DNA of 64,000 bases from Sphingobacterium athyrii (GTDB lineage Bacteria; Bacteroidota; Bacteroidia; Sphingobacteriales; Sphingobacteriaceae), in NCBI RefSeq assembly GCF_003071065.1, contig NZ_QCXX01000004.1, forward strand, positions 744,614 through 808,613. The letters are read 5' to 3'. The notes below the pieces were generated by a model. It worked only from the letters and a program-made list of their open reading frames with translations. It was not told the origin of the DNA and did not search any database. Shown piece by piece: positions 1 through 8,073 of this stretch (the stretch's first letter is position 1; every line of letters starts with the position of its first letter). The position numbers and the translations under genes were made by a program.

Positions 1-1575
1 TCCGACCACATTAATTTTATGATCGCCAAAAGTCCGGTCATAAGTCAGTAAATTCTCCCAGGTCCAGTCCCAAAAATGTTCATTATAAATCTCTCCCCGA
101 CCATTTACACCGCGTCCTGTCAACGTATTTGATCCATAATAGGAGTTTTCATTGATATTTCTGTAGTTCGTGCCGAATGTTGACTTGAAGCTTAACCCTT
201 CAATTGGAAGTTTGACATCTAACCAGGAGTTTGCATATACAGTCCGTCGTGTATTGTCCCATTGACCATTTTCATCGGCGAAAGGGTGACCCCATAATGT
301 TTGGGCATACATCGGATACGTCTCCGCTACACCGTTTTCATTCCGGTTTTTGCTATAGGGGGATAGTTTTACCACGCTTTCCAGGTTGGGTTGTACACCA
401 TCACGATTGCCTTGTGATGCTTGCATGGTCATTCCCAATTTTAACCATGAATTTAGGCTTTGATTGAGATTTAAGTTGACATTGTAGCGTTCGTATGGTG
501 TGTTTTTGACCACGCCATCTTGATTGAGATAGCTTACTGATGCATAGTAATCAGATTTGTCAGTTCCGCCCGAAAAACTGAGCTGATGTTCGTGAATGGG
601 AGCCGCATTGTTAAAGGCTTCATTTTGCCAATTGACTTCTTCGCCTTTTTTATACTGTTCCAGTACATTCGCAAAAAGGTAGTTTTCGGGATTAAGCGCA
701 TCACCAGTTTTACCTTTAGCGGCTTGATAGTCGCGCATAAATTGAATGTATTGTGGGCCATTCATCAATTTCAGACGACGTTCTACACTCTGTAGCCCAA
801 AATAACCATTGTAATTGATGCGCGCTTTTCCAGCGGCACCTTTTTTGGAGGTGATCAAAATGACCCCGTTTGCCGCACGTGATCCATAAATGGCCGTGGA
901 AGAGGCGTCTTTTAATACAGAAATACTCGCAATGGTATTGGAGGAAATATCACCCAATGAGCCGCTGAAAGGGATTCCATCTAAGATGATCAAGGGATTA
1001 TTGGAAGCAGATATGGAGTTTTCGCCACGTATATTGATCGCTGCGGTTTCCCCGGGTTTAGCATTTCCAGAATTGATTGCTAGACCGGAAATCTTGCCCT
1101 GCAGTTTGTCCACGATGTTTGGCGAATTGATCCGCTCGAGGGATTTGGCCTCCACTGTAGCGACACTCCCTGTCAGGTCACTTTTTTTCTGTTTACCGTA
1201 ACCAACAACGACAACCTCGTCCAACATGTCCTCAGATTTTGTCAGTGTAACTTGAGTTGTTTGGGATACAGGTAACTCCCGTGCAATAAATCCGATTGAA
1301 TTAAAGACTAATGTAGCATTTTTTGATGTGACTGTCAGCGTAAATACCCCATCTTGACCAGTGGTGGTTGCTACTGTTGTTCCCTTTTGTTGTACGGTAA
1401 CCCCGCTGACAGGCTTTCCGGTTTCATCCACCACCTTTCCAGAAACGGATTGTTGTTGGACGACTTGGACAATGGCTGTCTTCGCATTATTAGGGAGCGC
1501 TGCAACATAACAAGGTGCTGCTACTGAAAGAATTGTTAAGGGCGTCAGTAGAATGAAATGACTCTTTTTGACCAT
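1..1575 (-). CDS. SusC/RagA-family TonB-linked outer membrane protein, C-terminally cut by the window edge
   Basis: Outer-membrane TonB-dependent porin that normally works with a SusD lipoprotein to import glycans or other oligomers. I translated the frame directly: 525 codons are present, about half of a SusC. The start is ATG at 1573-1575 (MVKKSHF). A signal peptide is followed by a carboxypeptidase-like regulatory domain (SVSGKVVDETGKPVSG, about residues 43-125), a TonB box-like EVVVVGYGKQKKSDLTG and a plug domain (IILDGIPFSG, SISVLKDASSTAIYGSRAA), then the first barrel strands. The 3' part and any susD lie left of the window, so the substrate is unknown. It is separated by 356 bp from the divergent khtT-like gene. 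Confidence 0.93.
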   Translation of the reverse strand, partial: MVKKSHFILLTPLTILSVAAPCYVAALPNNAKTAIVQVVQQQSVSGKVVDETGKPVSGVTVQQKGTTVATTTGQDGVFTLTVTSKNATLVFNSIGFIARELPVSQTTQVTLTKSEDMLDEVVVVGYGKQKKSDLTGSVATVEAKSLERINSPNIVDKLQGKISGLAINSGNAKPGETAAINIRGENSISASNNPLIILDGIPFSGSLGDISSNTIASISVLKDASSTAIYGSRAANGVILITSKKGAAGKARINYNGYFGLQSVERRLKLMNGPQYIQFMRDYQAAKGKTGDALNPENYLFANVLEQYKKGEEVNWQNEAFNNAAPIHEHQLSFSGGTDKSDYYASVSYLNQDGVVKNTPYERYNVNLNLNQSLNSWLKLGMTMQASQGNRDGVQPNLESVVKLSPYSKNRNENGVAETYPMYAQTLWGHPFADENGQWDNTRRTVYANSWLDVKLPIEGLSFKSTFGTNYRNINENSYYGSNTLTGRGVNGRGEIYNEHFWDWTWENLLTYDRTFGDHKINVVG

Positions 1576-1675
1576 AGTGTGTAATTTAGATTCGCTAGTT
1601 TTAATGGCGGCAAGTATAAAGAAATTCGGTGGAGTGATTTCTTTGCTGAGCTGAACAAACGATTGCACGAACTAC

Positions 1676-1714
1676 GAAAACGTTATAGAAATTCAACTTT
1701 GTAATAACGTTTTC
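1676..1714. promoter_or_regulatory. 11-bp perfect inverted repeat with 17-bp spacer, putative operator
   Basis: GAAAACGTTAT at 1676-1686 is repeated in inverted form as ATAACGTTTTC at 1704-1714. Each arm itself holds the palindromic core AACGTT within AAAACGTT, the type of site bound by LacI-family repressors. The pair lies about 100 bp upstream of the susC start, in the 356-bp gap shared with the divergent antiporter genes. A role in controlling susC is inference from position and symmetry. Nothing else in 1576-1931 looks coding. Confidence 0.5.
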
Positions 1715-1843
1715 ACCAACAAATGGGGGCGCTGACTGATGTTTTTAAATGAATTAAGCGGCCTAAAACTCGTTTTTCTGATCTTTTTTTAGTATTTTGG
1801 GGTAATCTGCTTGTTCATGTCCCCTGCTGTCGCGCGGAGAGGA

Positions 1844-1875
1844 TTCGTTTAAGATTGAATTTTTGGTTAAATTTG
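1844..1875 (+). promoter_or_regulatory. Bacteroidetes-type promoter candidate for the antiporter pair
   Basis: TAAATTTG at 1868-1875 fits the Bacteroidetes -7 consensus TAnnTTTG exactly. TTCG at 1844-1847 is one mismatch from the -33 TTTG at the usual spacing of 20 bases. A start near 1880 would leave a leader of about 50 bases before the ATG at 1932. Confidence 0.4.
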
Positions 1876-1931
1876 TTTTTGATAAAACGGCACTTTGCTG
1901 TTATTATGGGTATTTATTTAAATAGAAGATT

Positions 1932-2411
1932 ATGTCTATTGTAAGAGAGTCCGATCTGATTGGAATTGGAAAGAAATTTCAAATTGAAACTGATGCGGGA
2001 GACAATATGGTTGTTGTGATCCACGATGATGGTCGGCGGGAACTGTATCGTTATGATGATGAAGAGCATGAATCACGGTGTGTGATGACACTTAATGATG
2101 ATGAGTCTCGTCAGATAGCAGGTATTATAGGCGGTCTATCCTATAAGCCCAAGGCATTGGAAACAATTGAAGTGGCTTTGGATGACTTGCGTATCGAATG
2201 GTACAAGCTCGAAGGCAAATGGGAGGGGGCTGGGAAAACGATCGGAGAATTGGAGGTACGGCATCGTACAGGAGCTTCCATTATTGCTGGGATTAGAGAC
2301 GACGAAACGGTCATCAACCCGGGACCATCTTATCTGATTACTCCGGGAACGACTTTGGTCATCGCCGGAAAGAAAAACAACATCAAACTTTTAAAGGAAA
2401 TTTTACTGTAA
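1932..2411 (+). CDS. TrkA-C (RCK_C) domain regulatory subunit of a K+/H+-type antiporter, KhtT-like
   Basis: Cytoplasmic regulatory protein of 159 residues, close to the 165 of Bacillus KhtT. The N-terminal SDLIGIGKKFQIET segment is typical of KhtT proteins. The C-terminal part (about residues 75-159) looks like a TrkA-C domain, with GASIIAGIR, NPGP and TLVIAGKK segments that form a small-ligand pocket in the family. Only 3 bases separate it from the CPA2 transporter downstream, so the two are surely co-transcribed. The expected role is gating K+ efflux through that partner; the real cation and ligand are inferred from the family. Confidence 0.85.
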   Translation: MSIVRESDLIGIGKKFQIETDAGDNMVVVIHDDGRRELYRYDDEEHESRCVMTLNDDESRQIAGIIGGLSYKPKALETIEVALDDLRIEWYKLEGKWEGAGKTIGELEVRHRTGASIIAGIRDDETVINPGPSYLITPGTTLVIAGKKNNIKLLKEILL

Positions 2412-2414
2412 TCT

Positions 2415-3656
2415 ATGCTATCACATACCCTAATATTGGAAATTGGAATCGCTGTCGGACTTGTAGCCATTGTTGGATTGATTGCCAACAAGCTTAAGTT
2501 TTCCGTTATTCCTTTTTTCATTATTATAGGGATGGTTTTGGGACAACATGCACCGCAGATAGGGTTGGTAGACCTCACATTTACCGAAAGCAAACCCTTT
2601 ATAGATTTTATGGGCCGGCTAGGGGTGTTGTTCCTCTTATTCTATCTGGGACTAGAGTTTTCAGTTAATCGACTGATTAAATCCGGTAAGGCTATCGTAA
2701 CAGGAGGAACAATCTATGTACTGCTCAATTTTACCTCGGGACTATTGATCGGATGGCTGATGGATATGCCTTTTAAGGAGATGATGGTGCTTTGTGGTAT
2801 CATGACCAGCTCTTCGACTGCGATCGTTGCTAAGGTGCTCACTGACCTTAAACGAACGGCAAATCCAGAGACAGAGGTTATTATGGGAATGATCATGTTT
2901 GACGACCTGTTTATTGCCATGCACATTTCCTTTCTTTCGGGACTGATATTAACAGGTAGCAGTTCGTTTTGGACCGTAGCAGGGACCTCCTTGCTGGCAT
3001 TGGGCTTTATCTTAGCCTTTTTGGTTTTGGGCCGTAAATTGGTGCCGGCCATAGACCGTTTATTAAAAGACAAAACTTCCGAACTATTTATATTGGTCAT
3101 CTTTGCACTGCTATTTATCGTTGCAGGATTTTCGGAGACCATTCATGTTGCTGAGGCGATCGGTGCTTTGATGGCAGGATTGGTGCTGGCAGATTCGCAG
3201 TATATTAAGAAAATTGAAGCGATGGTACTGCCTTATAAGGACTTTTTTGGGGCAATGTTTTTCTTTAGCTTCGGACTATCCATAGATATGATGTCGCTGG
3301 GGGGAGCCGTGTTATGGGCTTCTATAGCCGCTGTGGTGACCGTCATGGGTAATCTTGCTTCAGGTTATTTTGCAGCCAAATTCTCGGGAATGAAACCGAA
3401 AACTTCTTTTGATATTGGTTTTACGCTGTCGGCACGGGGAGAGTTTTCGATTATCATGGCCAATATCGGTAAAGCAGGTGCTTTGCTTCCTGTAATTCAG
3501 TCATTCGTCGTGGTGTATGTATTGATCCTCTCCATTGTATCGCCGCTCTTGACCAAGGAATCCCGCAAGCTGTGGAAATTGCTCTTTGGAAGTGATGCCA
3601 ATACAGCCAAACCGCTCAAGAAACTGAGCGACCTGGAAAATAATAGTACCGGTTAA
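2415..3656 (+). CDS. CPA2-family cation/proton antiporter, KhtU/KefB-like
   Basis: Integral membrane antiporter of the CPA2 family, 413 residues, with a dozen or so hydrophobic segments from residue 5 to about 385 and a short polar tail. Diagnostic stretches are GIMTSSSTAIVAKVL, MIMFDDLFIA (acidic pair in the transport path) and FTLSARGEFSII. There is no fused RCK/TrkA-N domain; the regulatory part is supplied by the upstream TrkA-C gene, the arrangement seen in khtTU. It probably exports K+ in exchange for H+ in pH or electrophile stress. Na+ cannot be excluded by reading. A strong terminator follows about 70 bp downstream. Confidence 0.88.
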   Translation: MLSHTLILEIGIAVGLVAIVGLIANKLKFSVIPFFIIIGMVLGQHAPQIGLVDLTFTESKPFIDFMGRLGVLFLLFYLGLEFSVNRLIKSGKAIVTGGTIYVLLNFTSGLLIGWLMDMPFKEMMVLCGIMTSSSTAIVAKVLTDLKRTANPETEVIMGMIMFDDLFIAMHISFLSGLILTGSSSFWTVAGTSLLALGFILAFLVLGRKLVPAIDRLLKDKTSELFILVIFALLFIVAGFSETIHVAEAIGALMAGLVLADSQYIKKIEAMVLPYKDFFGAMFFFSFGLSIDMMSLGGAVLWASIAAVVTVMGNLASGYFAAKFSGMKPKTSFDIGFTLSARGEFSIIMANIGKAGALLPVIQSFVVVYVLILSIVSPLLTKESRKLWKLLFGSDANTAKPLKKLSDLENNSTG

Positions 3657-3723
3657 TGCTAATGTTACTTTTTTGCACTGACCATTAGCAGTTACGATAT
3701 ATTTAAAATAACATCACAATAAA

Positions 3724-3753
3724 AATGCCTCCGAAAGACTATTAGGAGGCATT
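3724..3753. terminator. Bidirectional hairpin terminator between convergent genes
   Basis: ATGCCTCC at 3725-3732 pairs with GGAGGCAT at 3745-3752 around a 12-base loop, with A-rich and T-rich flanks. It lies between the antiporter gene and the convergent MIP18-like gene and can serve both. Confidence 0.75.
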
Positions 3754-3773
3754 AAATATTTCTCAAACGATTT

Positions 3774-4103
3774 CTACAGGAACCCAAGTTCAAGCTTTGC
3801 TTCTTCAGACATCATATCTTTGGTCCAGGGCGGATCAAAAGTCAATTCCACCAAGGCTTCTTTGATCCCCGCTATTCCGGCAACTTTCTCCTGCACTTCA
3901 TTCATGATTTCACCTGCCACCGGACAGCCGGGAGCAGTGAGTGTCATGACAATTTTTGCAATGCCATCCTCTTTAGTAATAATTTCGTAGACGAGACCCA
4001 GATCGACGATATTTGCCGGTTTTAATTCGGGATCATAAATTGTTTCCAGTGTAGCTTGGATCTGAGATGCCAAACCCAGCTTATCCATTACAATAATGCT
4101 CAT
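3774..4103 (-). CDS. MIP18/DUF59-family Fe-S cluster assembly protein, SufT-like
   Basis: Small cytosolic protein of 109 residues made almost entirely of a MIP18 (DUF59) domain. The signature NIVDLGLVYEI is near residue 30 and the conserved cysteine sits in LTAPGCPVAG near residue 60. The family (SufT, PaaD-like) helps mature Fe-S proteins. No suf genes are nearby. Its ATG overlaps the stop of the upstream glycosyltransferase gene in an ATGA arrangement, so translation is probably coupled, though the two functions are not obviously related. Confidence 0.87.
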   Translation of the reverse strand: MSIIVMDKLGLASQIQATLETIYDPELKPANIVDLGLVYEIITKEDGIAKIVMTLTAPGCPVAGEIMNEVQEKVAGIAGIKEALVELTFDPPWTKDMMSEEAKLELGFL

Positions 4104-5269
4104 TTGCTCAATTTTTTATCTTCAATAGCGTCTTTATAGATCGCTAATAATTCGCTTTCGTTTATTTCGGGAGTAAATTTACTAAAATAATAGGCAAGAC
4201 AGGTCTTTCTTATCTCATCTTTTTCATCCGCCGGCTTGGCATTCCACTGCGTCAGACATGCAGTAATTTCTTTATTATTATGCGGATCAAATGTCTGTCC
4301 GGTTCTCTGCGGGATGATCAATTCAGGTAAAGGTCCTAATTTTGAACAGAGTACGGCCGTTCCGACGGAGTAAGCTTCAAGGATCGTGATTGGCATTCCT
4401 TCGAAACAGATGGAAGGAACGATCAGCGCCTGTGCTGCGGCAACGAGGGGTAAAATTTCCGCCCGGGATTTAAAACCGAGATAGCTGATATTGGAATGCC
4501 CGCTTATGCTTTTCACGACCTCCTCTTCCAGTGGTCCGCCACCGATGATACGGAGTTCCAACCTAGTTCCTTTGACGGACTCAATCAGTTGCAATATTCC
4601 TTTTTCGTCGGAAAGCCGCCCCACATAAATAAAATAAGACTGGGAGATTTCTGAGCCTATGGTGGCGGGAAAAACAAAATTGGGTTTTACCGCAAACTTT
4701 TCGGTAGATATGCTTAATGTCGACTCCGCAAATATAGACTTGGCAAAGCTGCTTAAATTAATATAACGATTCACCTTTTTCCAAGTACCTATTCGACGGT
4801 GAAGCCAGTAATTCAGTGCAAGCAGGAATGTTTTGACTGTAGAATTATTAAATGCCTTTTGTCGAACTGCTGTCCAAGGAAATTCTTCATGCAAAGAATC
4901 CAGAAATAAATGATTATGATGGTATAGCGTTGCCGAGGGGCAGAGCAGCCTAAAATTGTGCAGTGTCATTACCTGTGGTATACCCAGTTTGGCGATCGTA
5001 CGTATCAGGAGCGGGCCAGAGGCATAATGCGTGTTATGGAGATGGATAATATCTGGTTGAAACGCGTGAATTGATTTCTTCACACGCTGTGCTGCAAAGA
5101 TATTCCAAAAAGATCCTATAGTCTGAAGGGCCCCGCGCCAACCTTTTTTATTTTGAAAGGTCAGGGTATGTACCTCGTGCTCCCGGGATAGGAGCGATGA
5201 TTCCTGTTGAAAAACAGTATCTTCACCGCCAGGTGCTTGATAAAATGTATGGATAATCAGTATGCGCAT
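4100..5269 (-). CDS. GT4-family glycosyltransferase
   Basis: Retaining GT-B glycosyltransferase of 389 residues starting MRILIIHTFYQAPGG. The N-terminal acceptor half has GGEDTVFQQE. The C-terminal nucleotide-sugar half has YVGRLSDEKGI and the E-x7-E motif region EGMPITILEAYSVG. A longer frame starts at a TTG six codons upstream (5285-5287), but that codon lies inside a TACATTTG -7-like box (5285-5292), so I prefer ATG at 5267-5269. Sugar and acceptor are unknown. It is 28 kb away from the main glycan cluster and overlaps the SufT-like gene by 4 bases. Confidence 0.85.
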   Translation of the reverse strand: MRILIIHTFYQAPGGEDTVFQQESSLLSREHEVHTLTFQNKKGWRGALQTIGSFWNIFAAQRVKKSIHAFQPDIIHLHNTHYASGPLLIRTIAKLGIPQVMTLHNFRLLCPSATLYHHNHLFLDSLHEEFPWTAVRQKAFNNSTVKTFLLALNYWLHRRIGTWKKVNRYINLSSFAKSIFAESTLSISTEKFAVKPNFVFPATIGSEISQSYFIYVGRLSDEKGILQLIESVKGTRLELRIIGGGPLEEEVVKSISGHSNISYLGFKSRAEILPLVAAAQALIVPSICFEGMPITILEAYSVGTAVLCSKLGPLPELIIPQRTGQTFDPHNNKEITACLTQWNAKPADEKDEIRKTCLAYYFSKFTPEINESELLAIYKDAIEDKKLSK

Positions 5270-5325
5270 AACAAAAGACTTATACAAATGTACAATTTTG
5301 AGCTGACTTGCTTTGGTGGTACAAA

Positions 5326-5357
5326 ATTGCCATTTCTATATGTTATTGCTATATTCG
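5326..5357 (+). promoter_or_regulatory. Promoter candidate for the polyprenyl synthase gene
   Basis: ATTG at 5326-5329 and TATATTCG at 5350-5357 are 20 bases apart and match the Bacteroidetes -33/-7 pattern with one mismatch in the -7. The predicted leader is short, under 20 bases. Confidence 0.35.
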
Positions 5358-5379
5358 CATGATTCGATCGTAAAGATAT

Positions 5380-6348
5380 ATGCAACACTTACAAAAGCTC
5401 GTGATAGAGGCGATAGAGACAAGTCAATTTCCTGAAACTCCAACAAATTTATATGATCCGATACGGTATATATTGACTTTGGGCGGCAAGAGGGTTAGAC
5501 CAGTGCTTACATTGATGGCGGCCGAGTTATTTGGCATGCAAGAAATGGAACAAATTATTCCGGCGGCAAAGGCTGTGGAATTTTTTCATAACTTTTCCCT
5601 GATACATGACGATCTGATGGATCAGGCGCCCTTGCGACGGGGAAAAACCACCGTTCATGAAAAATGGGATGCAAATATTGCCATTCTGTCCGGAGATGGA
5701 CTATTGGTCAAGGCTTACGAAGAAATCTCCAAATGCAATCCGGTCTATTTGCCGGCAACTTTGCGAATTTTGAGTAAGGTGGCCATGGAGGTCTGTGAAG
5801 GCCAACAGCTCGATATGGATTATGAAAGCCGCGGATCATTGCTTATGGACGACTATTTGGAGATGATCCGTTTGAAAACATCTGTCCTCTTAGGAGGGGC
5901 ATTGCAATTGGGCGCTATTCTTTCAGGAGCGAACGAACAGCAGCAGCAACTGATCTATGATTTTGGGGAAAATGTTGGTTTGGCTTTCCAGCTGCAGGAC
6001 GATATATTGGATGCCTACGGTGATCCCGATACTTTCGGTAAAATCGTTGGCGGTGATATTATAATCAATAAAAAAACCTTTTTACTGGTTAAATTGATGG
6101 AGGTTATTGCTCCGGAGGATGTGCCCATGATGCAGCATTTATTACATGCAACTGTCGAGGCGGTGCCGACCAAAGTCGAAGATATGCTCAAATTATACGA
6201 TAAGTATCAGGTCCGAAAATCGGCAGATGAACTAAAGGATGTCTATACCCAGCGTGCATTTGAAAAAATGAGCGCATTGGATGTACCAAACGAACGTAAG
6301 GAAGCGTTATTACTGTTAGCAAATAACCTTTTGGTTAGACAGCAATAG
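5380..6348 (+). CDS. Trans-polyprenyl diphosphate synthase (IspA/GGPS-like)
   Basis: Cytosolic prenyl elongase of 322 residues condensing IPP with allylic diphosphates. It has GGKRVRP (35-41), the first aspartate-rich motif DDLMD (77-81) with RRGKTT after it, and the second motif DDILD (207-211) followed by GDPDTFGK. Two residues separate the paired aspartates in both motifs, as in typical bacterial FPP/GGPP synthases. Chain length cannot be read with certainty; the large residues FFHNF before the first motif favour a short product (C15-C20). It may supply precursors for quinones or carotenoids. It stands alone, divergent from the glycosyltransferase operon. Confidence 0.9.
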   Translation: MQHLQKLVIEAIETSQFPETPTNLYDPIRYILTLGGKRVRPVLTLMAAELFGMQEMEQIIPAAKAVEFFHNFSLIHDDLMDQAPLRRGKTTVHEKWDANIAILSGDGLLVKAYEEISKCNPVYLPATLRILSKVAMEVCEGQQLDMDYESRGSLLMDDYLEMIRLKTSVLLGGALQLGAILSGANEQQQQLIYDFGENVGLAFQLQDDILDAYGDPDTFGKIVGGDIIINKKTFLLVKLMEVIAPEDVPMMQHLLHATVEAVPTKVEDMLKLYDKYQVRKSADELKDVYTQRAFEKMSALDVPNERKEALLLLANNLLVRQQ

Positions 6349-6431
6349 ATAGAAAATTCCATTAAAATTCGTATTTTGTCAATAAATGGCTATTTTGTAC
6401 TAAATAATTAAATAAATTTTAGATAACGTTC

Positions 6432-7208
6432 ATGGATCCTTTAAAAATTACCGTATTTCAAGCATATTTATTCTGGGAAAATATTGAAAAAAATCTGAAT
6501 AATCTGGCATTGAGGCTATCTGCGTTACGCGAAAAAACAGATTTGATTATTTTACCGGAGATGTTTAATACGGGGTTCACGAACAACGTCGAAAAATGTG
6601 CCGAACCAGCCAATGGTCCTACCACGAGATGGCTGTTTGAAATGGCAAGTTCATTGAATTGTGTTGTCGCCGGCTCATTGATCATTGAAGAGGGTGGAAA
6701 ATACTACAACCGCTTTCTATGGATGTTCCCTGATGGCAAATATGTGAAATACGATAAACGTCATCTTTTTGGCATGTCAAAAGAAAGCGAGTATTTTGAA
6801 CCCGGCAACGAACGGATTTTAGTCGATATCAAAGGTTGGAAAATATGTCCTATGATCTGTTATGATCTCCGGTTCCCGGTTTGGTCCAAGAATCAAAATG
6901 CTGCATACGATATTCTTGTTTATACAGCTAACTGGCCTGATAAGCGTTCGGCACATTGGAGAGCACTTATCCCTGCACGTGCTATTGAAAACCAAGCTTA
7001 TGTTGTCGGTGTGAACCGGGTGGGGCACGATGGTAATGATATTTATTACTCGGGTGGATCAATGTGCATATCACCGTTAGGTGATGTTGTCTACTATAAG
7101 CCCGAAGATGAAGACTTATACACCTTTACTTTAAACCCGAACGACCTGCTAGAGGCTCGTGAAAAATTCCCGTTTCTAAAGGACTCTGATTCGTTTACAA
7201 TCGGATAA
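6432..7208 (+). CDS. Nitrilase-superfamily amidohydrolase, omega-amidase (YafV)-like
   Basis: Cytosolic C-N hydrolase of 258 residues. The catalytic triad is visible: Glu43 in ILPEMFNTGF, Lys109 in YDKRHLFGM and Cys143 in MICYDLRFP. The TGFT and HLFGMSKES segments and the length match the YafV/omega-amidase branch, which hydrolyses alpha-ketoglutaramate or alpha-ketosuccinamate. Repair of deaminated glutathione is a related possibility. It is a single-gene unit 83 bp after the prenyl synthase, and the 285-bp gap after it holds only the marR promoter region. Confidence 0.87.
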   Translation: MDPLKITVFQAYLFWENIEKNLNNLALRLSALREKTDLIILPEMFNTGFTNNVEKCAEPANGPTTRWLFEMASSLNCVVAGSLIIEEGGKYYNRFLWMFPDGKYVKYDKRHLFGMSKESEYFEPGNERILVDIKGWKICPMICYDLRFPVWSKNQNAAYDILVYTANWPDKRSAHWRALIPARAIENQAYVVGVNRVGHDGNDIYYSGGSMCISPLGDVVYYKPEDEDLYTFTLNPNDLLEAREKFPFLKDSDSFTIG

Positions 7209-7362
7209 CACTTTCTTGCTGCGGGAGAAGTGCTCCTAAAATTAGGTATAAAGACAAGCAATTTTATTTTGTTTGTATCCCTTTTTATTCCTAAATTCAG
7301 TCTACTATAAATCGTTTATGATGATTTATTAACATCTATTTATTGCATGTTGATAAAATTTG

Positions 7363-7393
7363 TTTGACACAACTGTAGAAAAGCGTAATTTAG
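7363..7393 (+). promoter_or_regulatory. Promoter candidate for the marR-type gene
   Basis: TTTG at 7363-7366, a 19-base spacer and TAATTTAG at 7386-7393 match the Bacteroidetes -33/-7 pattern with one mismatch. The leader to the ATG at 7494 would be about 95 bases. Confidence 0.4.
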
Positions 7394-7493
7394 GCTAAGT
7401 ATTAGCCAAAATAAGTTTAGTTTTTTTTATCTTGATTTGAGCATAATATGATTAGCAACATAAGTTGCGTAAACAACCATAACCATAATTTAT

Positions 7494-7937
7494 ATGTTAG
7501 ACCAAGATTTAGTATCGCAAGAGTATTTTTATAATTTCCTGACGGGGAAATATTCAATTGCCGTTATGCGGAGATTGCAGCGTAATCTCAAGGAGGCAGG
7601 CTTAAGTATTACTTCAGAGCAATGGAGTATTATGTACAATCTGTGGGTAGAAGAGGGACTGACCCAACAGGAGCTGGCGATCCGCACATTCAGGGACAAG
7701 CCAAGTGTAACGCGCCTGATCAACAATCTGGAGCGGCTTAATCTGGTTATCCGTGTTAATGATAAAAACGATAGACGTTCGAATTTGATCTATTTGACCA
7801 AAACTGGCCGCAAAATGAAGGATGAAGGTATGAAACAGGCCAATAATACGATCGAACAGGCTTTGGGAGGGTTGACCGATGATCAAATAGCACTTTCGCA
7901 TACCGCTTTGCATCGCGTATTATTCAATTTGAAATAG
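7494..7937 (+). CDS. MarR-family transcriptional regulator
   Basis: Winged-helix DNA-binding protein of 147 residues, the usual MarR length. The recognition region is EEGLTQQELAIRTFRDKPSVTRLINNLE (about 61-90, helix-turn-helix) and the wing is VNDKNDRRSNLIYLTKTGR. Flanking helices would form the dimer interface. It controls an unknown target: the neighbour on the right (GltB-like) is convergent and the nitrilase upstream is separated by 285 bp with its own promoter candidate. Ligand unknown. Confidence 0.9.
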   Translation: MLDQDLVSQEYFYNFLTGKYSIAVMRRLQRNLKEAGLSITSEQWSIMYNLWVEEGLTQQELAIRTFRDKPSVTRLINNLERLNLVIRVNDKNDRRSNLIYLTKTGRKMKDEGMKQANNTIEQALGGLTDDQIALSHTALHRVLFNLK

Positions 7938-8012
7938 TTATCGGGAATATACTTAGGAATCACATGGATTATGAAATTAGCTGAACCAAAAGGCGAATAG
8001 GAAAAGAAAAAT

Positions 8013-8050
8013 AAGAAGCCCTCAGTGTTAATAACGACTGAGGGCTTCTT
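8013..8050. terminator. Strong bidirectional terminator
   Basis: A perfect 14-bp stem (8013-8026 with 8037-8050) and 10-base loop, preceded by A-rich and ending in T-rich sequence, lies between the convergent marR and glutamate-synthase-like genes. Confidence 0.85.
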
Positions 8051-8073
8051 GTATATAGTTGCTAGACCAAAGA

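Noticed and set aside
2714..3142. Long antisense ORF within the antiporter gene
   Set aside because: It is the opposite-strand shadow of a clear membrane protein gene, with Ser/Ile/Asn-rich composition.
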